A stretch of DNA of 64,000 bases, taken from Marinobacter sp. HL-58. GTDB taxonomy: Bacteria > Pseudomonadota > Gammaproteobacteria > Pseudomonadales > Oleiphilaceae. Every line of letters begins with the position of its first letter. Positions within the stretch are counted from its first letter, which is position 1. The notes below the pieces were generated by a model. The model was not told the origin of the DNA, made no database searches, and saw nothing but the letters and a program-made list of their open reading frames with translations. The stretch is taken from the NCBI RefSeq assembly GCF_001314605.1, contig NZ_LIHP01000016.1, positions 248,001 to 312,000 of the forward strand. The letters run 5' to 3'. This document shows, piece by piece, positions 43,877 to 52,235 of this stretch. A program made the position numbers and the translations under genes.

Positions 43877-45085
43877 ATGGCAAAGGGTAAACAGTTGGCG
43901 GGCAAATGGCTGTTCTGGTCAATCCTTGGGGTACTGGCCATTATGGTGGTGGCCTATCTCCTGCGTCCTGAGCCAGTCTGGGTAGACCTGGCGACCGTAC
44001 AACGAGGCCCCCTGGAAGTGACCATACTGGAAGAAGGCAAAACCCGAGTTAAAGATCGCTATGTTGTCTCCTCACCAGTAACCGGCTACCTGCATCGGGT
44101 GGAACTGAACGTTGGCGACCAGGTGATTCCCGGTGAGTTGTTAACCGAGGTAGACCCGATACCCGCCAGTGTTCTGGACGCCCGCAGTCGGGCTGAGGCG
44201 GAAGCAAAGGTTAAAGCCGCGCGTTCGGCTCTGAACTCTGTGCGTCAGAAAACACAGGTTGCGAAAGCGGATGCTGAACTCGCTGAAGCGGAATATCATC
44301 GCCTGCTCACCCTGGACGGTTCCCATTTCGTGTCTGCCGAGCGCCTGCAACAGGCTCAGTCCAGTTCCATACGAACCCAAGCTGTTCTGCGGTCCGCACT
44401 CTTCGATGAAGAAGTCGCCGCTCACGAATTGGCCGCAGCCAGAACCCGGCTGGAGATTTCCGCTGCCCGATCAGAGGGCCAACAGCCCGCAGAGCGGCTG
44501 GCGGTTCGCTCACCAGTCAATGGCAGCGTTTTGGGCATACAGCGTGAAAGTGAAGGCGTCATTCAGGCTGGCGAGCCGATTCTGGAACTGGGCGATCCCG
44601 GTGCACTGGAGGTAGTTGTGGATGTGCTCAGTTTTGATGCCGTCAAACTCACCCCAGGTGTTCAGGTACGGCTCAAGGGGTGGGGCGGAACCCAGCTGGA
44701 TGCCGTCGTTCGACGGGTCGAACCGGTCGGGTTTGAAGACGTGTCTGCTCTTGGTGTGGAGGAACAGCGTGTACGGGTCATAGCAGACATGGTCAGCCCC
44801 CGTCAGAACTGGGAAATGCTGGGCGACGGATACCGGGTTGATGCAGATTTCATCCTCTGGCAGTCAGCAGACATACTCCAGGTGCCGGCATCTGCCGTTT
44901 TCCAGAATAACGGCCAGCCCACTGTCTTTCTTGTCAAGAACGAGCGTGCAGTAATGCAAACAGTGGAAACCGGCCGCAGCAATGGCCTGATGACAGCCCT
45001 GGAAGGCGGGCTGAACGAAGGTGACCAGTTAGTTCGTCATCCTGGCCGGGAACTGAGTGACGGCGACCGGATTCGGGTCAGATAG
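43877..45085 (+). CDS. HlyD-family periplasmic adaptor (membrane fusion protein)
   Basis: A 402-residue protein with an N-terminal anchor (about residues 12-30), then a lipoyl-like and coiled-coil hairpin (about 85-215) and a barrel/beta domain. This is the third component of the ABC exporter. The tripartite set resembles MacA-MacB or DevBCA. No outer-membrane factor lies within the window, so it may use a shared TolC. Confidence 0.88.
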   Translation: MAKGKQLAGKWLFWSILGVLAIMVVAYLLRPEPVWVDLATVQRGPLEVTILEEGKTRVKDRYVVSSPVTGYLHRVELNVGDQVIPGELLTEVDPIPASVLDARSRAEAEAKVKAARSALNSVRQKTQVAKADAELAEAEYHRLLTLDGSHFVSAERLQQAQSSSIRTQAVLRSALFDEEVAAHELAAARTRLEISAARSEGQQPAERLAVRSPVNGSVLGIQRESEGVIQAGEPILELGDPGALEVVVDVLSFDAVKLTPGVQVRLKGWGGTQLDAVVRRVEPVGFEDVSALGVEEQRVRVIADMVSPRQNWEMLGDGYRVDADFILWQSADILQVPASAVFQNNGQPTVFLVKNERAVMQTVETGRSNGLMTALEGGLNEGDQLVRHPGRELSDGDRIRVR

Positions 45086-45143
45086 GCCGGATTCCTCTGC
45101 ACCCTGAGGGTATTCAGCAGCGGCTTGAACACCAACCTGATAA

Positions 45144-45500
45144 TTACTGTCTGTCCTGCCAGGGCCATTTACCATACATCTCCACTTCCAGGGTAAAGCT
45201 CAGGAATGTACGGATAAGAACAACAATTGCCAGAACACCAATGGTTTCAAACGTCAGCTCAACGGCCACCGTGTAAATAATGTCAGAGGCAATGAGAAAC
45301 TCCAGCCCGAGCAGAATGCCACGCCCCAGTGACTGGCGCAGCTCCTGGAAAACAGCTTCCTTCTCTTCCTTTTTCAGCAACCTCGCCACGGCATTGTACA
45401 AGGCATACAGTGCAAAAAATGTAATAGTCGCGATGCCGATGGTTTCAATGATAACCGCGCACCAGGCTGCTATGGGCTCTATCAGATCACTCAAGTTCAC
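45144..45500 (-). CDS. DUF1622 family membrane protein
   Basis: A 118-residue protein with three membrane helices, of the DUF1622 family. The start at 45500 is GTG abutting AAGGA; a TTG six bases later has better RBS spacing. Function unknown. Confidence 0.78.
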   Translation of the reverse strand: MNLSDLIEPIAAWCAVIIETIGIATITFFALYALYNAVARLLKKEEKEAVFQELRQSLGRGILLGLEFLIASDIIYTVAVELTFETIGVLAIVVLIRTFLSFTLEVEMYGKWPWQDRQ

Positions 45501-45829
45501 TCCTTAAAGATCAGACACTGAAACGCCGAAGCACAAAATCGTAGACCCTTTATGCATAGATTGCGTATAAAACCAGCAGCACAGACGCAATAATGCCGAG
45601 AATCGGATCAACAATGCCAGCATTCAGCCCCGGCAGTATAAAAAGAGCAAATCCAAAACCTACCGCCAAAAGCAGAATGACCGTTAACAGAAAACAGGAA
45701 GGCCCTTGGGACTGTGAATGGAAGGATAATCAAGCTGAGCACAAAAACGTTGGCCCTGAAAAAAGACCACGTATCCAGTAGAAATGTTTTAGTCAACGCC
45801 AACTCCGTTCTTGTGCATATGCCACTCTT
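45501..45829. other. 329-bp gap with a decayed membrane ORF
   Basis: No intact gene. It holds the remnant listed at 45550-45802. Bases 45803-45829 show nothing recognisable. Confidence 0.5.
45550..45802 (-). pseudogene. Truncated YciC-like membrane protein remnant
   Basis: The minus strand begins MALTKTFLLDTWSFFRANVF with a membrane helix (about residues 17-38). After VPRAF the frame leaves the hydrophobic pattern. In the next frame it resumes as a second hydrophobic stretch (LLTVILLLAVGFGFALF...LLVLYAIYA) with stop at 45550-45552. The start resembles YciC-type proteins; most of the middle is missing. This fits an internal deletion plus frameshift. Confidence 0.4.
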
Positions 45830-46384
45830 TTATTTCCCGTGATGAGGCTTGAGATGGCTGCCGTGTCCAGCATCGTTGTAGCCCCTTAAAGCCATGTACT
45901 CGGCTAGCTGCTGATCATTAGGCATTTCAGTCTGCTGCAAATGCGCACCGAGATGGATGGCACGCAGACGGGACTCAATATCGCCAATATCCTTCACAAG
46001 TTCCGACAAAGACGATTCGTCGATATTTCTGCTTCTGAATGCCTTATCCAGCGCAAGCTCTGCTGCAACCAAATCAGCACCCAGCTCTTTAGCGGAAGCT
46101 TCCATCCGGGCGAAGAGGGCTTCGGTTTCTCTCCACTTATCGGCTGTCAGCGACAGCTTTTCGCTGAGCTCGAGTACATGGGCCGGGCCGGGGTAGCCAT
46201 TCAACTCCGCTGCTTTGGCGTATCCCATACCTTCCGCGGAGACCAGGCCGTCAATCTCTGCTTTTGACAGGGAACTGATTTCCCTGGCTTCTTCGCCTAC
46301 ATAAGGAGAGCTTTCAGAAGCCAGAGCTTTTACTCCCGGCAGCGCCACTATCATTACGAAAACGGCCGTTTTTATGCGACGCAT
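45830..46384 (-). CDS. Periplasmic Spy/CpxP-like metal-responsive protein
   Basis: A 184-residue protein with a signal peptide and a helical domain (ISSLSKAEIDGLVSAEGMGYAKAAELNGYPGPAHVLEL...) of the periplasmic heavy-metal sensor/Spy group. The C-terminus is His-rich (HGSHLKPHHGK). A metal-binding stress role is likely. Weak RBS. Confidence 0.8.
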   Translation of the reverse strand: MRRIKTAVFVMIVALPGVKALASESSPYVGEEAREISSLSKAEIDGLVSAEGMGYAKAAELNGYPGPAHVLELSEKLSLTADKWRETEALFARMEASAKELGADLVAAELALDKAFRSRNIDESSLSELVKDIGDIESRLRAIHLGAHLQQTEMPNDQQLAEYMALRGYNDAGHGSHLKPHHGK

Positions 46385-46701
46385 TCAATTGATCTACATT
46401 GTTTCACAAGAAAACTATTGAAAGTAATTATAGGCTCCTCACCTTCGAACTCGACCTTGCTACCACACTCGACGGCACAAAATGCGGTGCCAGACCCACC
46501 GATGGAACTACCGGTCAAGTTATGATCTAAAGTCATGTAAGAGAGCCCCTATATGTGTTTACTGTGAGTGCCTGACAGTCCCGCGAGACTGACGACGCAG
46601 GCGTTCTCACTCATGGGTTTAGGTTGGCTGCTGGCGCGACCAAGTAAATGACTATTGCCTGTTGATTCCAAGAAGGCTCATATGTGTTATGTAGAACGTT
46701 T
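46385..46701. other. 317-bp AT-rich spacer with one structured hairpin
   Basis: No ORF stands out. An extended imperfect hairpin is at 46566-46612 (listed separately). The spacer marks the left end of the segment carrying the ATPase gene. Confidence 0.5.
46566..46612. repeat. Imperfect 47-base hairpin
   Basis: Nested inverted pairs: GAGTG with CACTC, CCTG with CAGG, and CAGTC with GACTG around CCGCGA. The three stems are in register with small bulges, giving a rod-like fold. It may be a terminator of the ATPase gene (without a U-run) or a recombination-type structure. Confidence 0.35.
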
Positions 46702-48510
46702 TCAAGACCACTGCTGGAAGATTTGTTCGATCTCATCGAATGCACCCAGCTGATATGCTGCGTTTTTTGCGATATACAATGACTTTAAGCGCCCAACAGG
46801 AATTTTTGCTGCACTTGCGAAGCTCGCTAGGATCGGTTTACCGGGAATCTTTTTTTTCCAGCCACCATCTCCTAGCGAGCCCTCGAGTTCGCGGTAGGTT
46901 TGCCGAACCAAAGTTTCAGTAGAGGGGCCGTCGAGTGCTGACAATACTCGATCACGTTCGGCCGCTTGGGCCGCCAAAATCAAATCGCGGAGTTCGTCGT
47001 CTGACTTACTGGCACACCCCTTCGGCATGACGCTTACATTACCAGCCTTCAACCGAACATGTTTGGAGACTATTAGAGCCGTTGCGTAACTGAGGTGAGT
47101 TCTCGCGAGCTCTTGTAGTTTCTCCCCAATGTCTTCCACATTCCGTAACCAAGAATCACCAGCTTCTTGATCCTCAAAACAAGCAGCGAGAACGTTCTCG
47201 TCAAGGAAGTAATTTTCAAGGTGGTAACGATCCAGAACACGGAACCGCCCTCCAGATTTTGAAGTCAAATCGTCTGATAGGCTGTCTGGTGCCGCATCGC
47301 GATCAGCGAGCATATAGAATTCGACGCCCCATATTGTACGGTTGAGAATATTATCGATAATGGCATCAAATGACACCAGTTGATCTTTTCCTCCGGCGGG
47401 TTGTAGTACAAAGTTAGTGTACTTGTTCTCTAATATCTGGCCATAAGTTTGTTTGTCGAGACTTGAATCATTGCCCTCAATCAAAGCAATCTTATGGCCC
47501 AGCGCGACAACCCCAATTGATTGGCCTAGTTTATGAAGAGCATCTGAGGTCGAGTTCTCAGGCGTTACAAGGACAGCTTGGTTTGAGCCATCCGGCTTTG
47601 GAGGGGTCAGGAAGACAACAGAATCTTCTAGAGACGCTGAAATTACGGCTGGCGAATGAGAGACCAAAAAAAATTGGTTATTTTTTCCAACAGATCTCAA
47701 AGTAGTAATGAGTTTATGAAGAAGCTCAGGGTGGAGGTGAAGTTCAGGCTCGTCAAAGAATACTATACAATCACTTGGTTTACGCAGTATGAAGTCAAAT
47801 ATTATGTTAAGGACTTCTTTTTCCCCGCTACTCAACGACCTGATGTCATCTTCCCTGTCTCCTTCCGCGTAGATCAATGTTTGCTTTTGTATATCCGCTC
47901 GAACTAGTTTTTTGGGGCCTAGCAACTTGTAGAAAGCATCACGAAATGGCTCAAGAGGGTCGGCAAACTCGAGGTTCATCGACTTATGCCCTTCATTCTT
48001 TAACTGGATAGCGCGGGATGCAATAAAACTCTTTTGACTCTGAATCTTCTTAAAAACGGCATGGATTGTATCTTGCCAACGACTTTTTAGCGGGTTAAAC
48101 GAAAACCGCTTTCCAATCTGCTCTTCCCAAGGGTCTTCATACTCGAATTGAAATTTTAGAGGTTCGATCTTCTGAATGCTTCTATCGCTTTCGTAGTAAA
48201 TTATCGAGCTCTTTAGATTTCGTCTTCGTTGATTTCTTTCTAGGAGGGTGCGCAGCTTCTGAGCATCAAGAGAATCTGAAGTAACAAGCCTGTCTTTTCC
48301 CCAGGCATTATATTCATCATCACAGGTTGCAATAATCTCAAAGGAAGTATTCGCCTCCTTGAATGACTTGAAGTAGTTAAGAAACGAGGTGATCAGTCGC
48401 GACTTTCCGACACCGTTTGGTCCTGCAATAACGACAAGATCGGACAAGCATTCGACCTCAAAGCGATTAACGGGCGGAATACATCCAGATTTAATTTTAT
48501 CAATCCTCAC
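46702..48510 (-). CDS. AAA ATPase fused to DUF4435/TOPRIM-like domain (PARIS-like candidate)
   Basis: A 602-residue protein. The N-terminal ABC-type ATPase (1-330) has Walker A GPNGVGKS (30-37), signature LSSGE (226-230), Walker B IVFFDEPELHLHP (249-261) and the H-loop His in SHS (284-286). The C-terminal part carries TOPRIM-like residues: Glu345 (IALIEGND), GGKD (373-376), Asp403 and Asp405 (LADRDA), then a His-Leu-Glu-Asn motif at 430-433. This is the DUF4435-type layout of AriB, here fused to an AriA-like ATPase, like single-chain PARIS. It starts with GTG, has low GC against its neighbours, and has no partner gene. Foreign origin is likely. Confidence 0.72.
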   Translation of the reverse strand: MRIDKIKSGCIPPVNRFEVECLSDLVVIAGPNGVGKSRLITSFLNYFKSFKEANTSFEIIATCDDEYNAWGKDRLVTSDSLDAQKLRTLLERNQRRRNLKSSIIYYESDRSIQKIEPLKFQFEYEDPWEEQIGKRFSFNPLKSRWQDTIHAVFKKIQSQKSFIASRAIQLKNEGHKSMNLEFADPLEPFRDAFYKLLGPKKLVRADIQKQTLIYAEGDREDDIRSLSSGEKEVLNIIFDFILRKPSDCIVFFDEPELHLHPELLHKLITTLRSVGKNNQFFLVSHSPAVISASLEDSVVFLTPPKPDGSNQAVLVTPENSTSDALHKLGQSIGVVALGHKIALIEGNDSSLDKQTYGQILENKYTNFVLQPAGGKDQLVSFDAIIDNILNRTIWGVEFYMLADRDAAPDSLSDDLTSKSGGRFRVLDRYHLENYFLDENVLAACFEDQEAGDSWLRNVEDIGEKLQELARTHLSYATALIVSKHVRLKAGNVSVMPKGCASKSDDELRDLILAAQAAERDRVLSALDGPSTETLVRQTYRELEGSLGDGGWKKKIPGKPILASFASAAKIPVGRLKSLYIAKNAAYQLGAFDEIEQIFQQWS

Positions 48511-48556
48511 GGCAAATTCCCATTGGCTGGCTTGTGGTGCATAACAGTTTATTTTA

Positions 48557-48576
48557 CGAACACATTTGTATAACTC
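48557..48576 (+). repeat. Copy 1 of CGAACA-N5-GTATAACTC repeat
   Basis: Twenty bases, full match to the shared pattern with the first arm degenerate. Confidence 0.6.
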
Positions 48577-48690
48577 CGGGCGCCTATCCAGCGTTCATAC
48601 AACGCAAAACCCCATACAAATCCCGCCCAGAAAAACCAATATAGTTCAGAATTTTAGAACACGCATTTTGGCTCCCAAACAGGTCTTATG

Positions 48691-48710
48691 CGAACATGTC
48701 CGTATAATTC
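48691..48710 (+). repeat. Copy 2 of CGAACA-N5-GTATAAYTC repeat
   Basis: Matches copy 1 at 16 or so of 20 positions, with ATTC in place of ACTC; it is preceded by TTATG, a degenerate left arm. Confidence 0.6.
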
Positions 48711-48724
48711 CAGAAAGCACTATT

Positions 48725-48734
48725 CGTATAACTC
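48725..48734 (+). repeat. Copy 3, half-site CGTATAACTC
   Basis: Only the right arm; the CGAACA part is missing. It is 24 bases from the right arm of copy 2. Confidence 0.5.
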
Positions 48735-48788
48735 GGGAAACGCACTGTTAAAACCTCATAGATTCAGCAATCAGGGCATAGCTCTTCG

Positions 48789-48816
48789 GAGTTATACGAA
48801 CAAGGACGTATAACTC
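48789..48816. repeat. Copy 4 with perfect 10-bp inverted arms and 8-bp centre
   Basis: GAGTTATACG at 48789-48798 and CGTATAACTC at 48807-48816 are exact reverse complements, separated by the asymmetric octamer AACAAGGA. The right arm overlaps the pcuAC stop codon (48815-48817). The arm-8-arm plan is that of tyrosine-recombinase sites, but a palindromic operator is equally possible. Confidence 0.65.
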
Positions 48817-49327
48817 AGTGCCCTGAATGATCCATGTCACTTTCTTGCTTCTGCATGCCGCCATCCAGCGGTTCAACGTCCAGTTCTACGTCCATGTCTG
48901 CGGCACCTTCGAAGCCGAGGGTCAGGGGAATGCTCTCCCCTTCCTTCAGGGGGCCATCCAGTTTTTCAAGCATCAGGTGGTATCCATGGGGTTTCAGTTC
49001 CACGGTTTGTCCGGCAGGTATGGGCAGGCCCTCTTTTAACGGGCGCATGCTCATGGTGCCGTCTTTCATGGCGCTTTCATGAATGGAAACACTTTTGGCT
49101 CTGGAGGTAGTGGCACTGATCAGCGTTACATCGCTGTCACCGTTGTTGGTGATGACCATGTAGCCGACACCCATGGGTACACCCGGGGGTGTGGGACGGC
49201 TCCAGGGATGATCGACAGTGATCTCGCCCTCGGTGTATTCGTGGGCAACCGCGGTGTTGGCAAAGGTGCCAGCAAGGATGCTGGAGCCGATCAGTACAGG
49301 CGCAGCCAGCGCAGTGAGTGTTTTCAT
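48815..49327 (-). CDS. Copper chaperone PCu(A)C family protein
   Basis: A 170-residue periplasmic protein from the ATG at 49327. It has a signal peptide (residues 1-28) and the PCuAC copper motif: HESAMKDGTMSM with HGYHLM further on, providing the Met/His ligands. It delivers Cu(I) to cytochrome oxidase. The C-terminal tail ends MDHSGH, another possible copper site. No cox genes lie near it. Confidence 0.9.
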   Translation of the reverse strand: MKTLTALAAPVLIGSSILAGTFANTAVAHEYTEGEITVDHPWSRPTPPGVPMGVGYMVITNNGDSDVTLISATTSRAKSVSIHESAMKDGTMSMRPLKEGLPIPAGQTVELKPHGYHLMLEKLDGPLKEGESIPLTLGFEGAADMDVELDVEPLDGGMQKQESDMDHSGH

Positions 49328-49544
49328 GGAGCCTCGCTTTATGGGTTTCTGATCAATCGGTTGGCAATGTAGTACCAGTGTCGCTTTCGCCACAGCGGAT
49401 GACAAGTAGCAGCGTTGTCCTGTCTGAAATCCTGTGTCGGGAGCCGGGCACCAAAACCGAACGCGGCGGTCATACCAGCGGGAAAGGATGTACCTCCAAC
49501 CACATCCGTCACATTCACCGCACGTGCGATGCAGGAGTGAACCA

Positions 49545-50273
49545 ATGAATGCCATGAACATTCTCAAGCAGTTGATGGACCAGGCTTCCGGCAGCCAGGC
49601 CGGGGGGTCCGGGGTGAACCGTATGATCGGGGAACTCACATCACAATTCGGGGGCGGCGGATCCAGAGGTTCAGGCTCCGGGGGGATTGACGTAAAAAGC
49701 CTGCTTGGCGGCGGTGCCGTAGGGCTGATGCTGGGTTCGAAGCGCGGCCGGAAAATGGGTGGCACGGCACTGAAGTACGGCGCTCTGGCCGGCGTTGGGG
49801 TGCTGGCATGGAAGGCCTACCAGAACTACCAGGCGCAATCGGCCCATCAGGCTGGCCCACAAGCACCCGACGCCCGGCAGGGCCAGCCGCTGGAGCAACT
49901 GCAGGGCAGTGCCCAGGAGCAGCGTGGCCTGGAAATCCTTCAGGCCATGATCATGGCGGCCCGTGCCGACGGCCACGTGAATGCCAATGAGCGCGCCCTG
50001 CTTACCGGGGAGATCGAGAAACTCGGACCGGATGACGAATTGCACGCCTGGATTCAGCAGCAATTCGACGCCCCGCTGGACGCCAATGCCCTGGCCCGCA
50101 GTGCAGACTCGCCCCAGGCGAGCCGGGAGATCTATATTGTCAGCGCAGTGATGATAGACGACCAAAACCCGATGGAGCGCGCCTGGCTGGACCAACTGGC
50201 AAATGCCCTGAAGCTGGAGCCCGGCCTTGCCAGGGAACTCGAACAGCAAGTGCAGGTTGCCACCGCGGCGTAA
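49545..50273 (+). CDS. DUF533 / YebE-TerB-like family protein
   Basis: A 242-residue protein from the ATG at 49545 (AGGAG); the longer frame is rejected. A Gly/Ser-rich, low-complexity segment (about 15-60) and a hydrophobic Gly stretch are followed by a TerB-like helical domain (about 120-240). YebE is regulated by envelope stress in enterics. Function unknown. Confidence 0.85.
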   Translation: MNAMNILKQLMDQASGSQAGGSGVNRMIGELTSQFGGGGSRGSGSGGIDVKSLLGGGAVGLMLGSKRGRKMGGTALKYGALAGVGVLAWKAYQNYQAQSAHQAGPQAPDARQGQPLEQLQGSAQEQRGLEILQAMIMAARADGHVNANERALLTGEIEKLGPDDELHAWIQQQFDAPLDANALARSADSPQASREIYIVSAVMIDDQNPMERAWLDQLANALKLEPGLARELEQQVQVATAA

Positions 50274-50297
50274 ACCGGCATTGCACTGGCCGGGTAA

Positions 50298-50813
50298 TCA
50301 GTCATCCCACTCCTGGTACTGGTTGCCCTGCCTCAGCAGCCAATAGGTGACGCCCAGTGCCAGTGTGGTGGCGGCAATACCGATCAGATACATGGGCGTC
50401 AGGGTATCGAAATCCAGCACAATGACTTTCCGTGCGATCGCCATGAGAGCGGTGGCAACAACAAGCTGGACCGGGAACACGTTGGTACCCAGGTAGAGCC
50501 GGATATTGATGAAGATTTCCACGGCAATCAGCACGGCCATGAAGGCGCCGAACGTGTAGAAAATGTCATTTATACTCAGCAGCAGGAAAGGCGGCGTGAT
50601 CAGCCGGTCGTAAATAATGTAAATAACATCGCCCACACCCCAGAGGATGACGGCGACCATCAGTACCGCAAGCACCCGGATCGCGAAGCGAATAATCCGG
50701 TGCAGACTGCGAAAGAAAGGGTCCGGGAAATCAACAGGCAGCTCCTGATGGAGTTCGTGCCGTCTATCTGGTGGTATCTGTGCAGGTGTCTGTTCTTTAT
50801 CGCCGTCAGCCAT
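50298..50813 (-). CDS. psiE: PsiE family phosphate-starvation-inducible membrane protein
   Basis: A 171-residue protein with four membrane helices and the PsiE-family pattern (VIYIIYDRLITPPFLLLSINDIFYTFG...). The start has GGAGG. Function is unknown in most organisms; phosphate regulation is inferred from the family and no pho box was seen. Confidence 0.85.
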   Translation of the reverse strand: MADGDKEQTPAQIPPDRRHELHQELPVDFPDPFFRSLHRIIRFAIRVLAVLMVAVILWGVGDVIYIIYDRLITPPFLLLSINDIFYTFGAFMAVLIAVEIFINIRLYLGTNVFPVQLVVATALMAIARKVIVLDFDTLTPMYLIGIAATTLALGVTYWLLRQGNQYQEWDD

Positions 50814-50845
50814 TGAAATCCTCCGTCAAGCCACGGACTATACCA

Positions 50846-51430
50846 CTACTTCTGCGGCGAAACCCTCGCCAGTACCGTCGGCTTTTCGGATAACGGCAAG
50901 GCAATAATTACCCCCTCGTTGGAGGACGGGAATACATCGGCCAGTTCGGTCACATTCACCTGGTGAGATACCAGCACCACCGGTGGCCCCGGTTCCATCT
51001 CGTTCACTATGGCTATTGTCTGCCTTGTCTGCATTTGCCCGTCGCCGCGACTGCGGAAGAACGAATTCAGCGATATCATCTCCTCCACCGGCCCGACATC
51101 CATTTCCCGGGCTGTTTCAAGGCAACGGCACCACTGACTGCTGAACACCCTTGCTTCATCAATGCCATGCTCTGCAAGGAAAGGCTTCCATGCCCTCGCC
51201 TGCTCACGGCCGGTATCGTTAAGATTGCGCTGGGTGGAACAGTCGTCCACCTTGAATTTGTCAGGATCCCCGGTGCCCGGCGCCAGCGCATGCCGCAGCA
51301 TCAACACGGCACGGCCCTCTCGAAGAGCGTCCCAGGCCTCTGATTCGTCAGCCTGCGCAGAACCCGCTGAAGAAACAATAAGGCCAAACACTAAAGCAAA
51401 TAATACAGTTGAAACACTGTGCATTTTCAT
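50846..51430 (-). CDS. Periplasmic histidine phosphatase family protein
   Basis: A 194-residue secreted protein (signal peptide residues 1-25) with the histidine-phosphatase core: LRHA (residues 46-49, catalytic His48) and SHQ near 160. Conserved Arg in GREQAR and Glu in SLNSFF area. It resembles periplasmic SixA-like/phytase-type proteins. The long frame upstream runs through a repeat and is not real. Confidence 0.82.
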   Translation of the reverse strand: MKMHSVSTVLFALVFGLIVSSAGSAQADESEAWDALREGRAVLMLRHALAPGTGDPDKFKVDDCSTQRNLNDTGREQARAWKPFLAEHGIDEARVFSSQWCRCLETAREMDVGPVEEMISLNSFFRSRGDGQMQTRQTIAIVNEMEPGPPVVLVSHQVNVTELADVFPSSNEGVIIALPLSEKPTVLARVSPQK

Positions 51431-51494
51431 TGGTTTTCCTGCCCTCTCGTCTGAACTCCCTCTGCTATCGCGGATTTTACTCTGTAGCCTGATC

Positions 51495-51602
51495 GCGCCC
51501 TTGGGAGGGGCTTTCCAAAAATGTTGGAGGCCATGGATGGCCGGAATCAAGCGCACAGGGACGTGCTTGTAGCGTTTTTTGGAAAGCCCTTCCCAAGGGC
51601 GC
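51495..51602. repeat. MITE-like inverted repeat element
   Basis: A 27-base arm GCGCCCTTGGGAGGGGCTTT... at 51495-51521 matches its reverse complement at 51575-51602 with one mismatch, over a 108-base element. An inner stem GGCCAT/ATGGCC sits near 51530. It resembles dispersed intergenic repeats of marine gammaproteobacteria. Full transposase is absent. Confidence 0.75.
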
Positions 51603-51711
51603 AAGCCCGCCAAACCTGCAGACTTGGCAAATAATACGCGGAACCCAACTACCAGGCTCACACCAACAGAAGGTAAACTCCGCCCAGAACCGAACCAAGA
51701 AGGAACCCGCC

Positions 51712-52164
51712 ATGCCAATCTGGGTCGACGCCGACGCCTGCCCCGTCCCCATCCGGGAAATTCTCTGCCGCGCGGCGGCCCGCTGGCAGATCGATACCAC
51801 CTTCATTGCCAATCATGCCATCAACCTGCCCCCGAGCCCCTATATAAAGCGCCGGCAGGTTCCCCAGGGCTTTGACGTGGCCGACAACGAAATCATGGAC
51901 CAGATGCAGGAAGGCGACCTTGTTATTACCCAGGATATTCCCCTGGCTGCCGAAGCCATCGAAAAAGGCGCTGATGTTTTTAACCCGCGGGGGCAGGCCT
52001 TTACCAAAGAAAACATTCGCCAACGCCTGGCCATGCGCAATTTCATGGAAGAGATGCGAAACGCCGGTCAGGTTACCGGCGGCCCGGCACCACTGAACCA
52101 GACTGACCGCAAGGAATTCGCCGACAAACTGGACCGCTGGCTGCAACGGAACGCCCGCAGGTGA
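51712..52164 (+). CDS. YaiI/YqxD family protein (UPF0178, DUF188)
   Basis: A 150-residue NYN/PIN-like fold protein of the DUF188 family, with the acidic start [15 protein letters not shown] and TFIANHAIN. It is likely a nuclease-related fold. Function unknown. RBS AAGGAA. Confidence 0.88.
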   Translation: MPIWVDADACPVPIREILCRAAARWQIDTTFIANHAINLPPSPYIKRRQVPQGFDVADNEIMDQMQEGDLVITQDIPLAAEAIEKGADVFNPRGQAFTKENIRQRLAMRNFMEEMRNAGQVTGGPAPLNQTDRKEFADKLDRWLQRNARR

Positions 52165-52181
52165 TAATGATTCTGTTTTAT
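52163..52181 (+). promoter_or_regulatory. Weak Fur-box-like site before the ABC exporter gene
   Basis: GATAATGAT matches the left half of the Fur consensus exactly, but the right half matches poorly (about 12 of 19 overall). Proposed because iron uptake genes follow. Confidence 0.3.
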
Positions 52182-52235
52182 TGACAGGTCAAATCCGCTA
52201 CCCTTGCCGCTTTTCTGGCGCAAGCGGAGCGAACC

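Larger units (their letters stand above)
48511..48814. other. 304-bp spacer between the ATPase gene and pcuAC, repeat-rich
   Basis: No gene. It contains four right-arm copies of GTATAAYTC and three of the longer form CGAACA-N5-GTATAAYTC. The region supplies the promoter of the minus-strand ATPase gene and abuts pcuAC. Confidence 0.6.

Noticed and set aside
48789-48816. loxP or integron attC identity
   Set aside because: The arm-8-arm plan is similar to lox, but the arm sequences differ. The attC core pattern GTTRRRY is not met and no integrase lies in the window, so a name would be unsupported.
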